Source of the DNA: Protofrankia sp963555925
GTDB taxonomy: Bacteria; Actinomycetota; Actinomycetes; Frankiales; Frankiaceae
DNA length: 64,000 bases
Direction: 5' to 3'
Assembly: GCA_963555925.1 (NCBI GenBank)
Contig: CAUVXJ010000034.1
Span: 108,830 to 172,829, forward strand
The notes beneath the pieces were generated by a model, which was not told the origin of the DNA, made no database searches, and saw nothing but the letters and a program-made list of their open reading frames with translations. A program made the translations under genes and the position numbers. Below, piece after piece: positions 41,023 through 50,629 of this stretch. The first letter of the stretch is position 1. Every line of letters begins with the position of its first letter.

Positions 41023-42438
41023 GTGTCTCGTCGCGCGAAAATTGTGTGCACACTCGGTCCGGCCACCAGCTCGCCCGATATGATCCGGGCGCTGGTCGAA
41101 GCCGGTATGGACATCGCCCGTCTCAACCTCTCCCATGGCTCCCACGACCAACATGTCGAAACCTACCTGCGCATCCGCGCTGCCGCTGACGCTGTCGGAC
41201 GCAGTGTCGGCATCCTCGTCGATCTTCAGGGGCCGAAGATCAGGCTAGGGAAGTTCGGGTCCGGGCAGGTCACCCTGCTGCCCGGCCAACAGTTCACGAT
41301 CACGACTGATGACGTCGTCGGTGACCAGCACCGGGTTGGAACGACGTTCTCAGGGCTGACCGCCGACGTCTCCAAGGGCGACCGCATCCTCGTCGACGAC
41401 GGCCGGCTGGTGCTTGACGTCACCGACGTGGTCGGCGCCGACGTCCACACCACGGTCGCCATCGGCGGTCCGGTCAGCGATCACAAGGGCATGAACATCC
41501 CGGGCGCGGCCCTCGGCGTGCCCGCGTTGACCGACAAGGACACCGAGGACCTCCGCTTCGGGCTCGGTTTGCCTGCCGACATGATCGCTCTGTCGTTCGT
41601 CCGGTCAGCTGCCGACATCGAGAAGGTTCGAGCGGTGATGGACGAGGTCGGCGTGCGCCTCCCCGTCCTCGCCAAGATCGAGAAGCCGCAGGCTGTCGAC
41701 CAGCTCGAGGAGATCGTCGAAGCGTTCGACGGTCTCATGATCGCCCGCGGTGATCTGGGCGTGGAAATGCCGTTGCAGGTCGTGCCGCTGGTCCAGAAGC
41801 GCGCCGTGTCATGGGCGCGTGAGCGTGCGAAGCCGGTGATCGTGGCTACGCAGGTGCTGGAGTCGATGGTCCACGCTCCCCGGCCCACCCGTGCCGAGGC
41901 CAGCGACTGTGCCAATGCAGTCCTCGACGGTGCCGACGCGATCATGCTGTCGGCGGAGACCAGCGTCGGTGACTACCCCATCGAGGCGGTCTCCACGATG
42001 GCGCGGATCATCGAGACGGTCGAGGTTGATCTTTCCCGGATTCCGCCCCTGCGTACCCGCCCACGCACGGTCGGTGGGGCTCTGGCCGAAGCCGCGGCGA
42101 ACGTCGGCGGAGCCATGGGCGCTCGCTACCTCGTCGCGTTCACCCAGAGCGGGGACACGGCGCGGCGTCTGGCCCGGTACCGCAGCCCCATCCCGCTGTT
42201 GGCCTTCACGCCGGTGCCGGCCGTCCGCAGCCAGCTGGCCCTGCTGTGGGGCGTCGAGACCTTCCTGGTCCCGTTCGCGCACAGCACCGACGAGATGGTT
42301 CGGCAGGTCGACAACGCACTAGTGCAGTTGGAGCGTTGTCGGCCCGGGGAACTGGTTGTCGTGGTCGCCGGGACACCGCCGGGGGTGGCCGGGATGACCA
42401 ACACCATCCGGGTGCACCGTATCGGGGAGGAAGTCTGA
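41023..42438 (+). CDS. pyk: Pyruvate kinase
   Basis: A 471-residue glycolytic enzyme making pyruvate and ATP from phosphoenolpyruvate. AKIVCTLGPATSSPDMIRALVEAGMDIARLNLSHG, ILVDLQGPKIRLGKF, LPVLAKIEKPQAVDQLEEIVEAFDGLMIARGDLGVEMP and VIVATQVLESMVHAPRPTRAEASDCANAVLDGADAIMLSAETSVGDYP are the standard substrate- and metal-site blocks, all intact. Length is normal for bacterial enzymes. It starts at GTG 41023, probably leaderless. Actinobacteria often have two pyk genes; which one this is cannot be told. Confidence 0.96.
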   Translation: MSRRAKIVCTLGPATSSPDMIRALVEAGMDIARLNLSHGSHDQHVETYLRIRAAADAVGRSVGILVDLQGPKIRLGKFGSGQVTLLPGQQFTITTDDVVGDQHRVGTTFSGLTADVSKGDRILVDDGRLVLDVTDVVGADVHTTVAIGGPVSDHKGMNIPGAALGVPALTDKDTEDLRFGLGLPADMIALSFVRSAADIEKVRAVMDEVGVRLPVLAKIEKPQAVDQLEEIVEAFDGLMIARGDLGVEMPLQVVPLVQKRAVSWARERAKPVIVATQVLESMVHAPRPTRAEASDCANAVLDGADAIMLSAETSVGDYPIEAVSTMARIIETVEVDLSRIPPLRTRPRTVGGALAEAAANVGGAMGARYLVAFTQSGDTARRLARYRSPIPLLAFTPVPAVRSQLALLWGVETFLVPFAHSTDEMVRQVDNALVQLERCRPGELVVVVAGTPPGVAGMTNTIRVHRIGEEV

Positions 42439-42579
42439 CCGTAGCGGTTGGCGCCGGACGTTCGTCCAGGGTCTGCCGGCGCCAAGCGGCGCCCGACACC
42501 AGGGCGCCTTCCTCCGCCTCGCGATCTACGTGCCCCAGCCCCGCTCCTTGATCCACGCCCCTGTTGCCGGGCGCTCTTA

Positions 42580-42610
42580 CCCCACATTTCCACGCCGCGA
42601 AAATGTGGGG
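42580..42610. terminator. Hairpin downstream of pyruvate kinase
   Basis: CCCCACATTT (42580-42589) pairs exactly with 42601-42610 across eleven bases. It is 142 bases past the pyk stop and is AT-richer than its surroundings. Likely a terminator. Confidence 0.65.
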
Positions 42611-42684
42611 GCCCCGGGCTCCGGGGTCGGCCGTGATCCGCAAAGGTGCGGACCAGCCCGTAGTGTCTGCGGCACGATGATTTG

Positions 42685-42737
42685 GTGCCTGGACGAAACG
42701 GGCGGATACTTCCGCTCCGTCCGTTTCGTCCAGGCAC
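42685..42737. terminator. Large inverted repeat, 17-bp perfect arms
   Basis: GTGCCTGGACGAAACGG (42685-42701) is repeated in reverse complement at 42721-42737, and the pairing extends inward after one mismatch. It is followed by an 18-base tandem repeat (42738-42785, CACTGGCCGGTCAGGGTG). It could be a bidirectional terminator or a dispersed palindrome; no second copy is in the window. Confidence 0.65.
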
Positions 42738-42986
42738 ACTGGCCGGTCAGGGTGCACTGGCCGGTCAGGGTGCACTGGCCGGCCGGGCGAACGCATGGCA
42801 GAGCGGTTTCGGGGCTGTGGCGGTTTGGCGGCGGTTCGGGGGCGGTGTGCGCCGCCGGCGTGAAGGTTCGCAGGTCCAGCTGGCCAACGGCGGTGCGAGC
42901 ATGATTCCGTTGTGCCGTCGGCGGCCCAAGCCCCTGGGCCACTCGCCGGACCCCGACCCGGCCCAGCTGACCCGGGAGCGTGTCCA

Positions 42987-45278
42987 ATGACCGAACAGCC
43001 GCCGCGGCGGCCTCGCGAAACCGACCGGAACGACGACGCTGTCGCGGCGGCCGGGGCGTCGGCGCCGCCGACCCCGTCCGGTGCGGTGCGCCCGGAGAGC
43101 CCACCCGGGCGTCCTGCGGATGAGCCGGCCCGGCCGACCGAGGCGCCCGGGCCTCGCCGGGCAAGCGCGATAGACCCGCGTGGAGGGTCCGGGACACATC
43201 GCTCGTCTCCGGGGAGCACGTCTGCATCCGGTGCCGCCGCTGGGTCGTCGGCGACGCGGGGTCCGGCCGGGTCACCCCAAGCGCGTCCCGCCGCCGCCGG
43301 CCAGGCACCGCCGGCCCAGCCAGCTCCGGTACCTCCCACCCGGGCGAGCCCAGCCACGGCGAGCCCAGGACCGGCAAGCTCAGCCACGGAGGAGCGGACG
43401 TCACCGTCGGCTCGGCGCCAGGTTGCGTCCCAACCGGCTCAGGCGACAACCAGTGCGGCGGCGGGGTCAACCGGTCAACGCGCCGGTGGGCCATCCCGGC
43501 CTGGGCCGGAGATCCGCCAGACCTCCCAGCCTGAACCGGACCGTGCGGACAATGAGATCGCGAAGGGCTCAAGAGGCCCGAGTACCCGTCCGAATGCCGC
43601 TACGGCGCCCGACCGGCCGTCAGCGTCCGCGTCCGCGTCAGCGTCAGCGTCACCGTCAGCGCGACCGTCGATGCCCGACCGACCGGCCGCTCCGGGTCGC
43701 AGCGCTGGTCCCACTCCGGTAACGCCGGGATCGCCGTCCGCGCTGCGCGCGCAACCGCCGCGGGTCGAAACTCGCCAGGCTGAAAGTCGGCGGCCCCAAC
43801 CCCCGGAACCGATCGAACGCCGGGCGGTTGATCGCAGGCCGAATGATCATATATTGGCTGATCGCCGATTGGATGGCGCGGCGGCCGGCGCGGCCAAACC
43901 CTCCGGCGGCGGGTCGCCCGCGGCTGCGCAGCCTCGTCCCCCGGAGCATCCTGCCGCGCGGATCTCCCCGCAGCAGGCACGGTCACCGGCGCCGGATGCG
44001 GGCTCTGAGCGTGCCAAACCGCCATCCCCGATGCCTGCGTCTCACCCGCGGGCCGGCGCGCAACCGTCGGTGCCGTCGAGCCAACCCCAATCCCGGCCAC
44101 AAGGGCCCGCACCGCAGCGATCGCCGGCCGTGCGACCGCCCAGTCCGGATGAGCGTCCCCGGTATCGGCAACCGCAGCCACCACCAGGCGTGCAGCGGCC
44201 ACCCGTGGCCGCCGCGGACCCGCTGGACACGCCGCGCCAGACCCAAGGGCGCGACACGCTGTACCCCTTTCCGCAGCATCGGGACTTCGCCGCTCCGTCC
44301 ATCCCGTCCATCCCATCCATCCCGTCCATCCCGTCCATCCCATCCGGCGACCCGAGCGAGGCTCCGCGGGGGGTGACCGGTTCCCGGCCGGCGTACCCGA
44401 GCGCGGAGCCGGAGTCCGGCTATCACGGGCGAGTCGGCGAGCCGACCGATCCCGCCGGCGGCCGACAATGGCGCGATCATGGTAATTTTCGCGCACCAGG
44501 GAACCCCAAACACGCTACTTCCGGGCCAACCGGCGTACCGGAGTCGGCGACGGCCGAGCCGGAATCGAGCCTCGGCCGATGGGCCGGCCAACCAACTGAC
44601 GTGGGAATCCAGCCACCGGAAGGGATATCCGGGCAGGTTCACGCTCCCGAACGTGGCATTTCCCGGCAGCCCATCACCCGGCAGCCCATCACCCGGCAGC
44701 CCATTGCTCGGCAGCCCATTGCTCGGCCGTCAGTTGCCCCGCAGAGCGTGGCGCAGGATGCCCCGCTCGAAGGCGCGGCCGTCGAACATATCCCCGACAT
44801 CGAGCGTGGCGCCGTCGGTCCGGGTCGGTCCGCGCAGCCCCGACCCGCAGTGGCCGGCCGGTTTGTCGGTCTCCTCGTCGGCGCAGCAGGTGTGGCGCTC
44901 GGGGCTGGTGCGGTGTTGCCCTGGAGCATCGTGAGTAGCGGTGCGGAGACCCGCACTTTTTCGGGCCTGACGGTTGGTGACGGTCGTGTGACAGTGATTG
45001 CCGGTGCCCTGCTGATAGTGATCGGTTTCGCGCGCGTGCTCGGGCGCTCAACGGGAGCGGCGGATGGGATGGTCGTGCGGGTGCTCGCGGCCGGGGTCAC
45101 GGTGCTGTCCACGATGGACATCGTCGCGGGACCGCCGTCGTTGTCGTCCTTCCGCGGCCTTTCGGCCGATCAGATAAGCGTTGTTCCCGAGTCCGGAGTC
45201 GTCCTGACTCTGGCCGCTGCTCTGGTCGCGCTTGCCGGGAGCTGGTGGTTGCGGCCCGGGCACCCGACCCGACGGTGA
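42987..45278 (+). CDS. Large Pro/Ser/Ala-rich protein with C-terminal membrane domain
   Basis: A 763-residue protein. The first 610 or so residues are disordered, rich in Pro, Ser, Ala, Gln and Arg, with tandem repeats: Ser-Ala near 43620-43670, IPS units near 44300, and RQPIT/RQPIA units near 44670-44730. The last 150 residues hold four hydrophobic helices: FVGLLVGAAGVALGAGAVLPWSIVSS, VTVIAGALLIVIGFARVL, VVRVLAAGVTVLSTMDIVAG and VVLTLAAALVALAGSWWL. It shares the AVLPW turn and helix layout with the next gene. ATG 42987 is chosen; the frame upstream is open but has no good start. Function unknown. Confidence 0.7.
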   Translation: MTEQPPRRPRETDRNDDAVAAAGASAPPTPSGAVRPESPPGRPADEPARPTEAPGPRRASAIDPRGGSGTHRSSPGSTSASGAAAGSSATRGPAGSPQARPAAAGQAPPAQPAPVPPTRASPATASPGPASSATEERTSPSARRQVASQPAQATTSAAAGSTGQRAGGPSRPGPEIRQTSQPEPDRADNEIAKGSRGPSTRPNAATAPDRPSASASASASASPSARPSMPDRPAAPGRSAGPTPVTPGSPSALRAQPPRVETRQAESRRPQPPEPIERRAVDRRPNDHILADRRLDGAAAGAAKPSGGGSPAAAQPRPPEHPAARISPQQARSPAPDAGSERAKPPSPMPASHPRAGAQPSVPSSQPQSRPQGPAPQRSPAVRPPSPDERPRYRQPQPPPGVQRPPVAAADPLDTPRQTQGRDTLYPFPQHRDFAAPSIPSIPSIPSIPSIPSGDPSEAPRGVTGSRPAYPSAEPESGYHGRVGEPTDPAGGRQWRDHGNFRAPGNPKHATSGPTGVPESATAEPESSLGRWAGQPTDVGIQPPEGISGQVHAPERGISRQPITRQPITRQPIARQPIARPSVAPQSVAQDAPLEGAAVEHIPDIERGAVGPGRSAQPRPAVAGRFVGLLVGAAGVALGAGAVLPWSIVSSGAETRTFSGLTVGDGRVTVIAGALLIVIGFARVLGRSTGAADGMVVRVLAAGVTVLSTMDIVAGPPSLSSFRGLSADQISVVPESGVVLTLAAALVALAGSWWLRPGHPTRR

Positions 45279-45409
45279 ATGCGCGAGGTTCATGGCGACC
45301 GAGACCGCGACCGCGACCGCGACGTCCGCGTCAGTGGTGGCGGGCTGTGCGGGACGGAAGACGGCGTGATAGGCCCGAGGCAGGCAGGTAACCGCACAGG
45401 GAGGATGGC

Positions 45410-46273
45410 GTGTCCGACCAGGATCGCAGTCCATGGGTGCCCCCGCCGGCCGAGCGCGCGACCGGCGGGGGCACGACCGGCGGCGGGGGCGCGACCGACG
45501 CCGGCCCGCAATCCCCACCGACCGGTGAGGACGTCGGACCCGACCGGGTGCGGCAGTGGCGAGCGGAGCGCCGCGCGGCAATGGCCCGCACGGCTGATCC
45601 GCGTTGGGCCCGATCGTACGACGGCGCCACACCGCCGGGCCGTGCCGGCACGGACGGTCTTGCCGGCACGGACGGTCTTGCTGGCACGGACAGTCTTGCC
45701 GGCACGGGCGGTGTGGACGAGGTGGCCCGCGGTCGGGAACGTCATCTGTGGGGCGCGCCGCTGGGGGTTCATGGGCAGGACACCGCCGACGCCACGAGGA
45801 TGGCCGCGAGCACCCGGCCGGGCTCGAGCCGGACGGTCGGCGGGCTGCTGGTGCTCACGGCCGGTGTCCTCACAGCCGTGGGTGCGGTCATGCCATGGGC
45901 GACGATCAGCGCCTTCAGGTTGGCGCCGATTGCGGTCAGGGGCACCGACGCCGACCAGTACGGCGGGACGACCCTGGTGCTCGGGGTCCTGTCCGCCGTC
46001 CTCGGCGCGGTGCTGATCGGCCGTGTCGGGACCGGGTGGGAATGGATCATCGCCGCGGTCGCCGGAATGATGATCGTTCTGATGGCGATCGTTGACCTGC
46101 TCCAGCTCCTGCGTGGCATCCGACTCGATGGGATCGACCTGGGCTTCTCGATCGACATCGGGCCGGGCCTGTGGCTCACGCTCCTCGGCGGTTGTGCTGT
46201 CGTCGGTGGTTCGCTGTTCGCCCGGTTCGGACCGCGCCGTACCCGTCCCCCATTCGGGGGTCCTGCATCCTGA
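45410..46273 (+). CDS. Membrane protein with four C-terminal helices, relative of the preceding gene
   Basis: A 287-residue protein. A Gly/Pro/Asp-rich N-terminus includes RVRQWRAERRAAMARTADPRWARSYDG and an 18-base tandem repeat encoding GTDGLA units (45650-45720). Four helices follow: VGGLLVLTAGVLTAVGAVMPWATISA, TTLVLGVLSAVLGAVLIG, WIIAAVAGMMIVLMAIVDLLQLL and LWLTLLGGCAVVGGSLFA. The GAVMPW turn matches GAVLPW in the neighbour, so the two genes look like diverged duplicates. ATG 45410 follows an AGGGAGGATGG stretch. No known domain. Confidence 0.72.
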   Translation: MSDQDRSPWVPPPAERATGGGTTGGGGATDAGPQSPPTGEDVGPDRVRQWRAERRAAMARTADPRWARSYDGATPPGRAGTDGLAGTDGLAGTDSLAGTGGVDEVARGRERHLWGAPLGVHGQDTADATRMAASTRPGSSRTVGGLLVLTAGVLTAVGAVMPWATISAFRLAPIAVRGTDADQYGGTTLVLGVLSAVLGAVLIGRVGTGWEWIIAAVAGMMIVLMAIVDLLQLLRGIRLDGIDLGFSIDIGPGLWLTLLGGCAVVGGSLFARFGPRRTRPPFGGPAS

Positions 46274-46391
46274 GCTGTGGGGTCATGACACAACCTGCGG
46301 TCGGGGCCAGGCTGTGTGATGGTCGCTGGGCGACCTTGATCGGTGCGTTTCCACCCTGAAGCGGGGGGCAGGGTGGGGACGCAGCCCAGCG

Positions 46392-47081
46392 TCATCCGGC
46401 GCGGTCGGGTCGCAGATAGCCGTCTTCCACCGCCCGGCGGTATAGGTCGATCTTGGTTGTTGCGTCCCGGCCGACCTTGCGGTATTTCATCCTGACCCGT
46501 TCGATGTACTGCTTGGCGGTCTCGGTACCCACGTTCATACGCTTGCTTACCGACTTCATGGGCATTCCGCCCGCATACAGTCGCAGCGCCTCGCGTTCCT
46601 GTGCGGACAGGGCCGGGCGGTCCGGCGCGTCATCGGTCAACAGGACGAAGGCGAGCTGGGGTGAGACCCAGCCGCTTCCGGCCGCCGCGGCCCGGATGGC
46701 TGTGGCCAGGTCGTCGATGGTTTCGGTCTTCGGCACGAAGCCGTAGGCCCCGGCGCGGATGGCTTCGCGGACCGCGGTCGGTGCGGCCGTCGCACTGAAC
46801 ACGACCACGGCGGGACCGGTGTCGGCCAGGCAGCGGATGTTGTCCGGTGCCGTGCTGCCGTCACCGAGGTCGAGATCGAGCAGGACGACGTCGGCCTGCA
46901 GCCCTGGGCCGGCGAGCAGCTCCGCCATGCTGGCGGCTTTGGCCACGAGTCTGCAGTCGGGCGTCGCCGCGAGTAACCCCTCGAGTCCGTGCAGGACGAT
47001 AGGATGGTCATCGACGGCTGCGACGGTGATCATCTGACCCACGAGGTAAGGGCACGGGCCACCGGGCTTGGCAGGGCACAC
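46392..47081 (-). CDS. NarL/LuxR-family response regulator
   Basis: A 229-residue regulator. The receiver starts ITVAAVDDHPIVLHGLEGLL (acidic pocket DD), has the phospho-acceptor Asp in DVVLLDLDLGDG, then VVVFSATA and YGFVPKTE with the conserved Lys. The C-terminal domain LSAQEREALRLYAGGMPMKSVSKRMNVGTETAKQYIERVRMKYRKVGR is a LuxR-type HTH. GTG 47081 is favoured because a GGAGG box lies seven bases upstream; ATG 47033, which starts the receiver itself, has none. It is downstream of the sensor gene on the same strand and is its likely partner. Confidence 0.87.
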   Translation of the reverse strand: MCPAKPGGPCPYLVGQMITVAAVDDHPIVLHGLEGLLAATPDCRLVAKAASMAELLAGPGLQADVVLLDLDLGDGSTAPDNIRCLADTGPAVVVFSATAAPTAVREAIRAGAYGFVPKTETIDDLATAIRAAAAGSGWVSPQLAFVLLTDDAPDRPALSAQEREALRLYAGGMPMKSVSKRMNVGTETAKQYIERVRMKYRKVGRDATTKIDLYRRAVEDGYLRPDRAG

Positions 47082-47223
47082 CACTTCACCTCCTTCAGCA
47101 TATGTTTCCTTTCTGATTGGATCAGTGATCGCCCGTGGGCGTGGGCGTGGGCGGATGGCGGATCGGCTCCAGGACGGATCGATCGTGGCTCTGCGTGCCG
47201 GTAGCGCACGCCGCCGGGTATCC

Positions 47224-49203
47224 TCATCGGCTCCATCGCAGCTCCAGGGAAGCGCGGCCGTCCACGGTGTCCGCGAGTGCGTCGAGGCGGCCGTCCAGGT
47301 AGCCGCCCGTGTCGATGGTCGCGGTGGTCTGCGCAGCCTGCGCGGAAGCGGGGAACGACACGAACACCAGTGCCTCGTCGATCCCACCGAGCACGGTGAG
47401 CAGAACTCGACCCGTGGCGACCGATGCGAGGGACTCATCGACTAATCGGGCTATCGCGCTGCGCGCCTGCGCCGGAACGTCACGTAGGTCTCCGGCCAGC
47501 TGCGTCTCGACCCGCAGGCCTCGGCGTTCGGCGGAGGCGATCACCTGTTCGAGGTCCGCGGCGGTCGTTCCTGCCAGCATCCGGCGCAGGGTCGCAGCTT
47601 GGGCGGCGCAGCGGCCGCGCACGGCCTCGTCGGCCGGGTCGAGCAGGCCGTCTGCGATCGCCCGGACCAGCGGCAGCGTGCGGGTCGCGAGCATGTCCCA
47701 CCGGCGGGCACGGTCGGCCGCGACCGCTTCGGCGGCGAGTTCCAACGCGCTCAGGTCGGCCTCGGTCGCAACGGTCCGCGCAACGGTCGGGCCGGCTGCG
47801 GCCATGGCGCGGCGGATCACCGCGACCGCCAGCGGCGGCACCCACAGGCCCCAGGTCACCGCGACCAGCCGTGCCAAGGCAAGGGGCACCGGGCCGACCT
47901 CGTACAAGGCCAGCACGGTGGCCAGAACCGTCACCGTGGTGGCGCCGAGCAGAGCCTCGCGGATCGGGCGGTTCACCGCCGTCGCAACCAGCAGCCAACC
48001 GGCGCCGAGCAGCGCCCAATTGGCGAAACCGACCACGTTGTACCCACGGCAGGTCACGCCGACCAGAAGCTCCGCGAGCGCCGCGGCGGCCAGCAGCCCG
48101 GCGGATTCCCGTCCCCGGAGACCTCTCCTGATCATGATGGGAACGGTGAGCACGGCAAGAACCGCCAGCCCGAGCCACACCGCCATCGAGACCAACGGCC
48201 AGCGGTAGGTCTCCGTCATGGTGACGACGGGCAGCACCATCGCCGCATGCCAGCAGATGATGAAGACGGCGACGCCGCGGGCCAACCCGGTCTCATGGCC
48301 GGTGCGGATGAGCCGGCCGCTGTCGTGGGTCAGTGCAGCCCGCGCCGCCGCTGCCGCTGCCGGCGCGCCATCCCGGGACGCCCCCCGGGCGAGGAATGCC
48401 TCCAGGACGGACAGGTCATCCGCGCAGCGGCCGCGGATGTCGACCGTGCGTACCGTCGCGGTCGCCCCCGGCGTGACCTGATCGAGGGGCCGCGCGCCGT
48501 TCATCGCGATTCCGGTGAGGGTGTTGACGAGCGTGTCGTGCACGATGCGTTCCTGTTCCCGGCGGTCCTGCGTCCGGGAGCGGGTGATCGTGGCGATCCG
48601 GTGCCGGCGTACCGCCGCCACGAGGTCGATGTCGGCATCGGCGGCGTGGGCGCGGCACGTGCGCACGGCAAGTGCCCAGACCGTCGTGATGACCGCGAGC
48701 AGCACCACGGAGCGCACCGGCACGCCAGGGGCCGGACCGGACGGCCCCACCATGGCCGCACCGGCCCAGTACGCTGCCGCGACGCTCGCGACGGCCGGCA
48801 CCGCGGCGCGTACCGGCAGGCACCACGCCGCCGTCACGGTGACCCCGCCCACGGTGACGTAGACCCAGTTGGCGGCGTCTCCGACGGTTGCCGGCGGGAT
48901 CAGCAGCGCGCCGAAGCAGGCCAGCGGTCCGGCCAGCGCGAGTTCCAGGGAGCTGATGCGCGGGTCGAGGCCGTGGCGGGCGAGGAGGACCGCGACGATC
49001 ACAGTCCAGCCGGTGGCCGCGAGCGGACCGGCGAGCGTCCACGGGTGCGCCCAGACCCACGACCACCAGATCGCGACCTGCGCGAGGCTCAGCACGCCGG
49101 TGAGGACACGGAACAGCACGGCCGCACGGGCCATGACCGCACCGTGTGAGGCAACGGCGAAGCCCTTGCGATCAGGCGGCGGTGTGTCAGGTGGCATGGT
49201 CAC
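47224..49203 (-). CDS. Unusual two-part membrane sensor kinase-like protein
   Basis: A 659-residue protein. A first bundle of about six helices (residues 25-180) is followed by a NarL-partner-type phosphorylation helix, REQERIVHDTLVNTLTGIAMNG, with the His at 222. Instead of an ATPase domain, a second set of six helices (about 310-460) comes next, then ARRWDMLATRTLPLVRAIADGLLD and a final domain ending RLVDESLASVATGRVLLTVLGG. That end resembles a histidine-kinase ATPase by position, but the N box and the DxGxG box are not recognisable. It may be a duplicated kinase with a dead second half. It is upstream of the response regulator. Confidence 0.7.
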   Translation of the reverse strand: MTMPPDTPPPDRKGFAVASHGAVMARAAVLFRVLTGVLSLAQVAIWWSWVWAHPWTLAGPLAATGWTVIVAVLLARHGLDPRISSLELALAGPLACFGALLIPPATVGDAANWVYVTVGGVTVTAAWCLPVRAAVPAVASVAAAYWAGAAMVGPSGPAPGVPVRSVVLLAVITTVWALAVRTCRAHAADADIDLVAAVRRHRIATITRSRTQDRREQERIVHDTLVNTLTGIAMNGARPLDQVTPGATATVRTVDIRGRCADDLSVLEAFLARGASRDGAPAAAAAARAALTHDSGRLIRTGHETGLARGVAVFIICWHAAMVLPVVTMTETYRWPLVSMAVWLGLAVLAVLTVPIMIRRGLRGRESAGLLAAAALAELLVGVTCRGYNVVGFANWALLGAGWLLVATAVNRPIREALLGATTVTVLATVLALYEVGPVPLALARLVAVTWGLWVPPLAVAVIRRAMAAAGPTVARTVATEADLSALELAAEAVAADRARRWDMLATRTLPLVRAIADGLLDPADEAVRGRCAAQAATLRRMLAGTTAADLEQVIASAERRGLRVETQLAGDLRDVPAQARSAIARLVDESLASVATGRVLLTVLGGIDEALVFVSFPASAQAAQTTATIDTGGYLDGRLDALADTVDGRASLELRWSR

Positions 49204-49281
49204 GCCGTCCTCGGCCGGTCATGTCTGTTTGCGGGTGCTCTCAGGTGATATTCAGGTTCCACGATGCGTGGTCGGCGATCG

Positions 49282-50466
49282 TCAGCGGGTCCGGGTGAAC
49301 CTGTCCAGGGCCTGCGCGAGAGCCTCGATCCCGTCCGGTTCGGTGTATATGTGGGGGCTTACGCGTAGCAGTGGGCCGGACATGTCCCTGGGTGCCCGAG
49401 CGGTCGCAAAAGCGCTGGTCAGGATGCCGGCGCCAGTGTAGATGCGGTCGCGGACCGCGTGCGGGTCCACCCCGGACGGCGGGATCAGCGTGACGATTGC
49501 GCTGGGCTCGGCCAGCGGTTCACCCACCCGCCAGCCGGCCACCTCGTCCAGGCGCTGCCGGGCCGACATCCCGATCGCCGTGATCCGGCTCGACACCGTG
49601 TGCGGTCCGGCAGCGACGAGCTCACCGACGGCGACGGCGAGGCCCACCCGGGCGACCATCGCCGACTCGCCGATCCCCAGCCCGGCGATCCCGCTCAACG
49701 GGACGGGCAGCCCGCGTCCGTCCCAGGTCGCGGTGTGCAGGCAGCGGGACGGGGCGACCAGCCGTTCGACGATTCCGGCCGGGATGGCGAGGATGCCCAC
49801 CCCGCGCGGTCCGCGCAGCCACTTGCGCGACGTCCCGACGTAGGCCGCCGCGCCCAGTCCGACCGTCGGGACGTGCCCGAGGGATTGCGCGACATCGAGC
49901 AGGACGGGGACGCCCGCGGCGGTGGCGCGTGCGGTGACCTCCGCAGCCGGCTGGATGATCCCCCGGTGGGAAAGTATGTGCGGGAAGGTCACCAGATCCA
50001 GCCCCAGGCCGGCCAGGTCGATGCGGTCCAGAGCGTCGAGGTCGATCCGCCCGTCACCGTCCACCGGCAGGTAGACCAGTTCGATTCCGTCACGGGCCGC
50101 CCGCGCGGCCAACACCATCGAGTTGGACCCGAACTCGCCTGGTACCACACCGATCCGCCCGCCGGCAGACAGTGGCCAGGCGTCGACGAGCGCGGCGAAC
50201 GCGGTGGACGCAGAGTGATGGAAGGTCACGTCGTCGGTGGACAGATCCGGACCCAGCAGGCGAGCGAGGTCGGCCCGCAGCGCTGCCGACCGCTCGCCGT
50301 GGCGCAACTCGGCGACGTATCCACCGACCCGGCTCTCCTGCGCAAGGTACTCGGCACACGCGGCCACCGTGGCCCCACTCATCCGCGCGCACCCGGCCGA
50401 ATCGAGATGGATGATCTCGCTGCCGTCGCGGGCCTGGCCGGTCGGACCAGCCGGCGGTGTCGACAT
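49282..50466 (-). CDS. Class V aminotransferase-fold enzyme, EgtE-like
   Basis: A 394-residue PLP enzyme. The PLP lysine is in YVGTSRKWLRGPRGVGILA (about residue 215), with HLDSAGCARMS at the N-terminus, RVGGYVAELRHGER and FPHILSHRGIIQPAAEV. This pattern is close to EgtE, the C-S lyase that finishes ergothioneine synthesis in actinobacteria. No egtA-D genes are next to it, so cysteine desulfurase-like or other lyase roles remain possible. ATG 50466 is used; ATG 50481 is in frame. It is convergent with nothing and divergent from the reductase gene. Confidence 0.72.
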   Translation of the reverse strand: MSTPPAGPTGQARDGSEIIHLDSAGCARMSGATVAACAEYLAQESRVGGYVAELRHGERSAALRADLARLLGPDLSTDDVTFHHSASTAFAALVDAWPLSAGGRIGVVPGEFGSNSMVLAARAARDGIELVYLPVDGDGRIDLDALDRIDLAGLGLDLVTFPHILSHRGIIQPAAEVTARATAAGVPVLLDVAQSLGHVPTVGLGAAAYVGTSRKWLRGPRGVGILAIPAGIVERLVAPSRCLHTATWDGRGLPVPLSGIAGLGIGESAMVARVGLAVAVGELVAAGPHTVSSRITAIGMSARQRLDEVAGWRVGEPLAEPSAIVTLIPPSGVDPHAVRDRIYTGAGILTSAFATARAPRDMSGPLLRVSPHIYTEPDGIEALAQALDRFTRTR

Positions 50467-50629
50467 GTGCGCAGGTCTCACGGGAACGAGCGTCGCATCA
50501 CCGAGCCATCAGGGCCAGGCTGGTAGGTCTTCGATCGGAATGCATCGGAATGAATCAGAATGCATCGGACATGCCCTGGCCCAACCGGTTCGCTCGCGTC
50601 GGAGTCGGGCGCGCTGCGACACTGCACTG

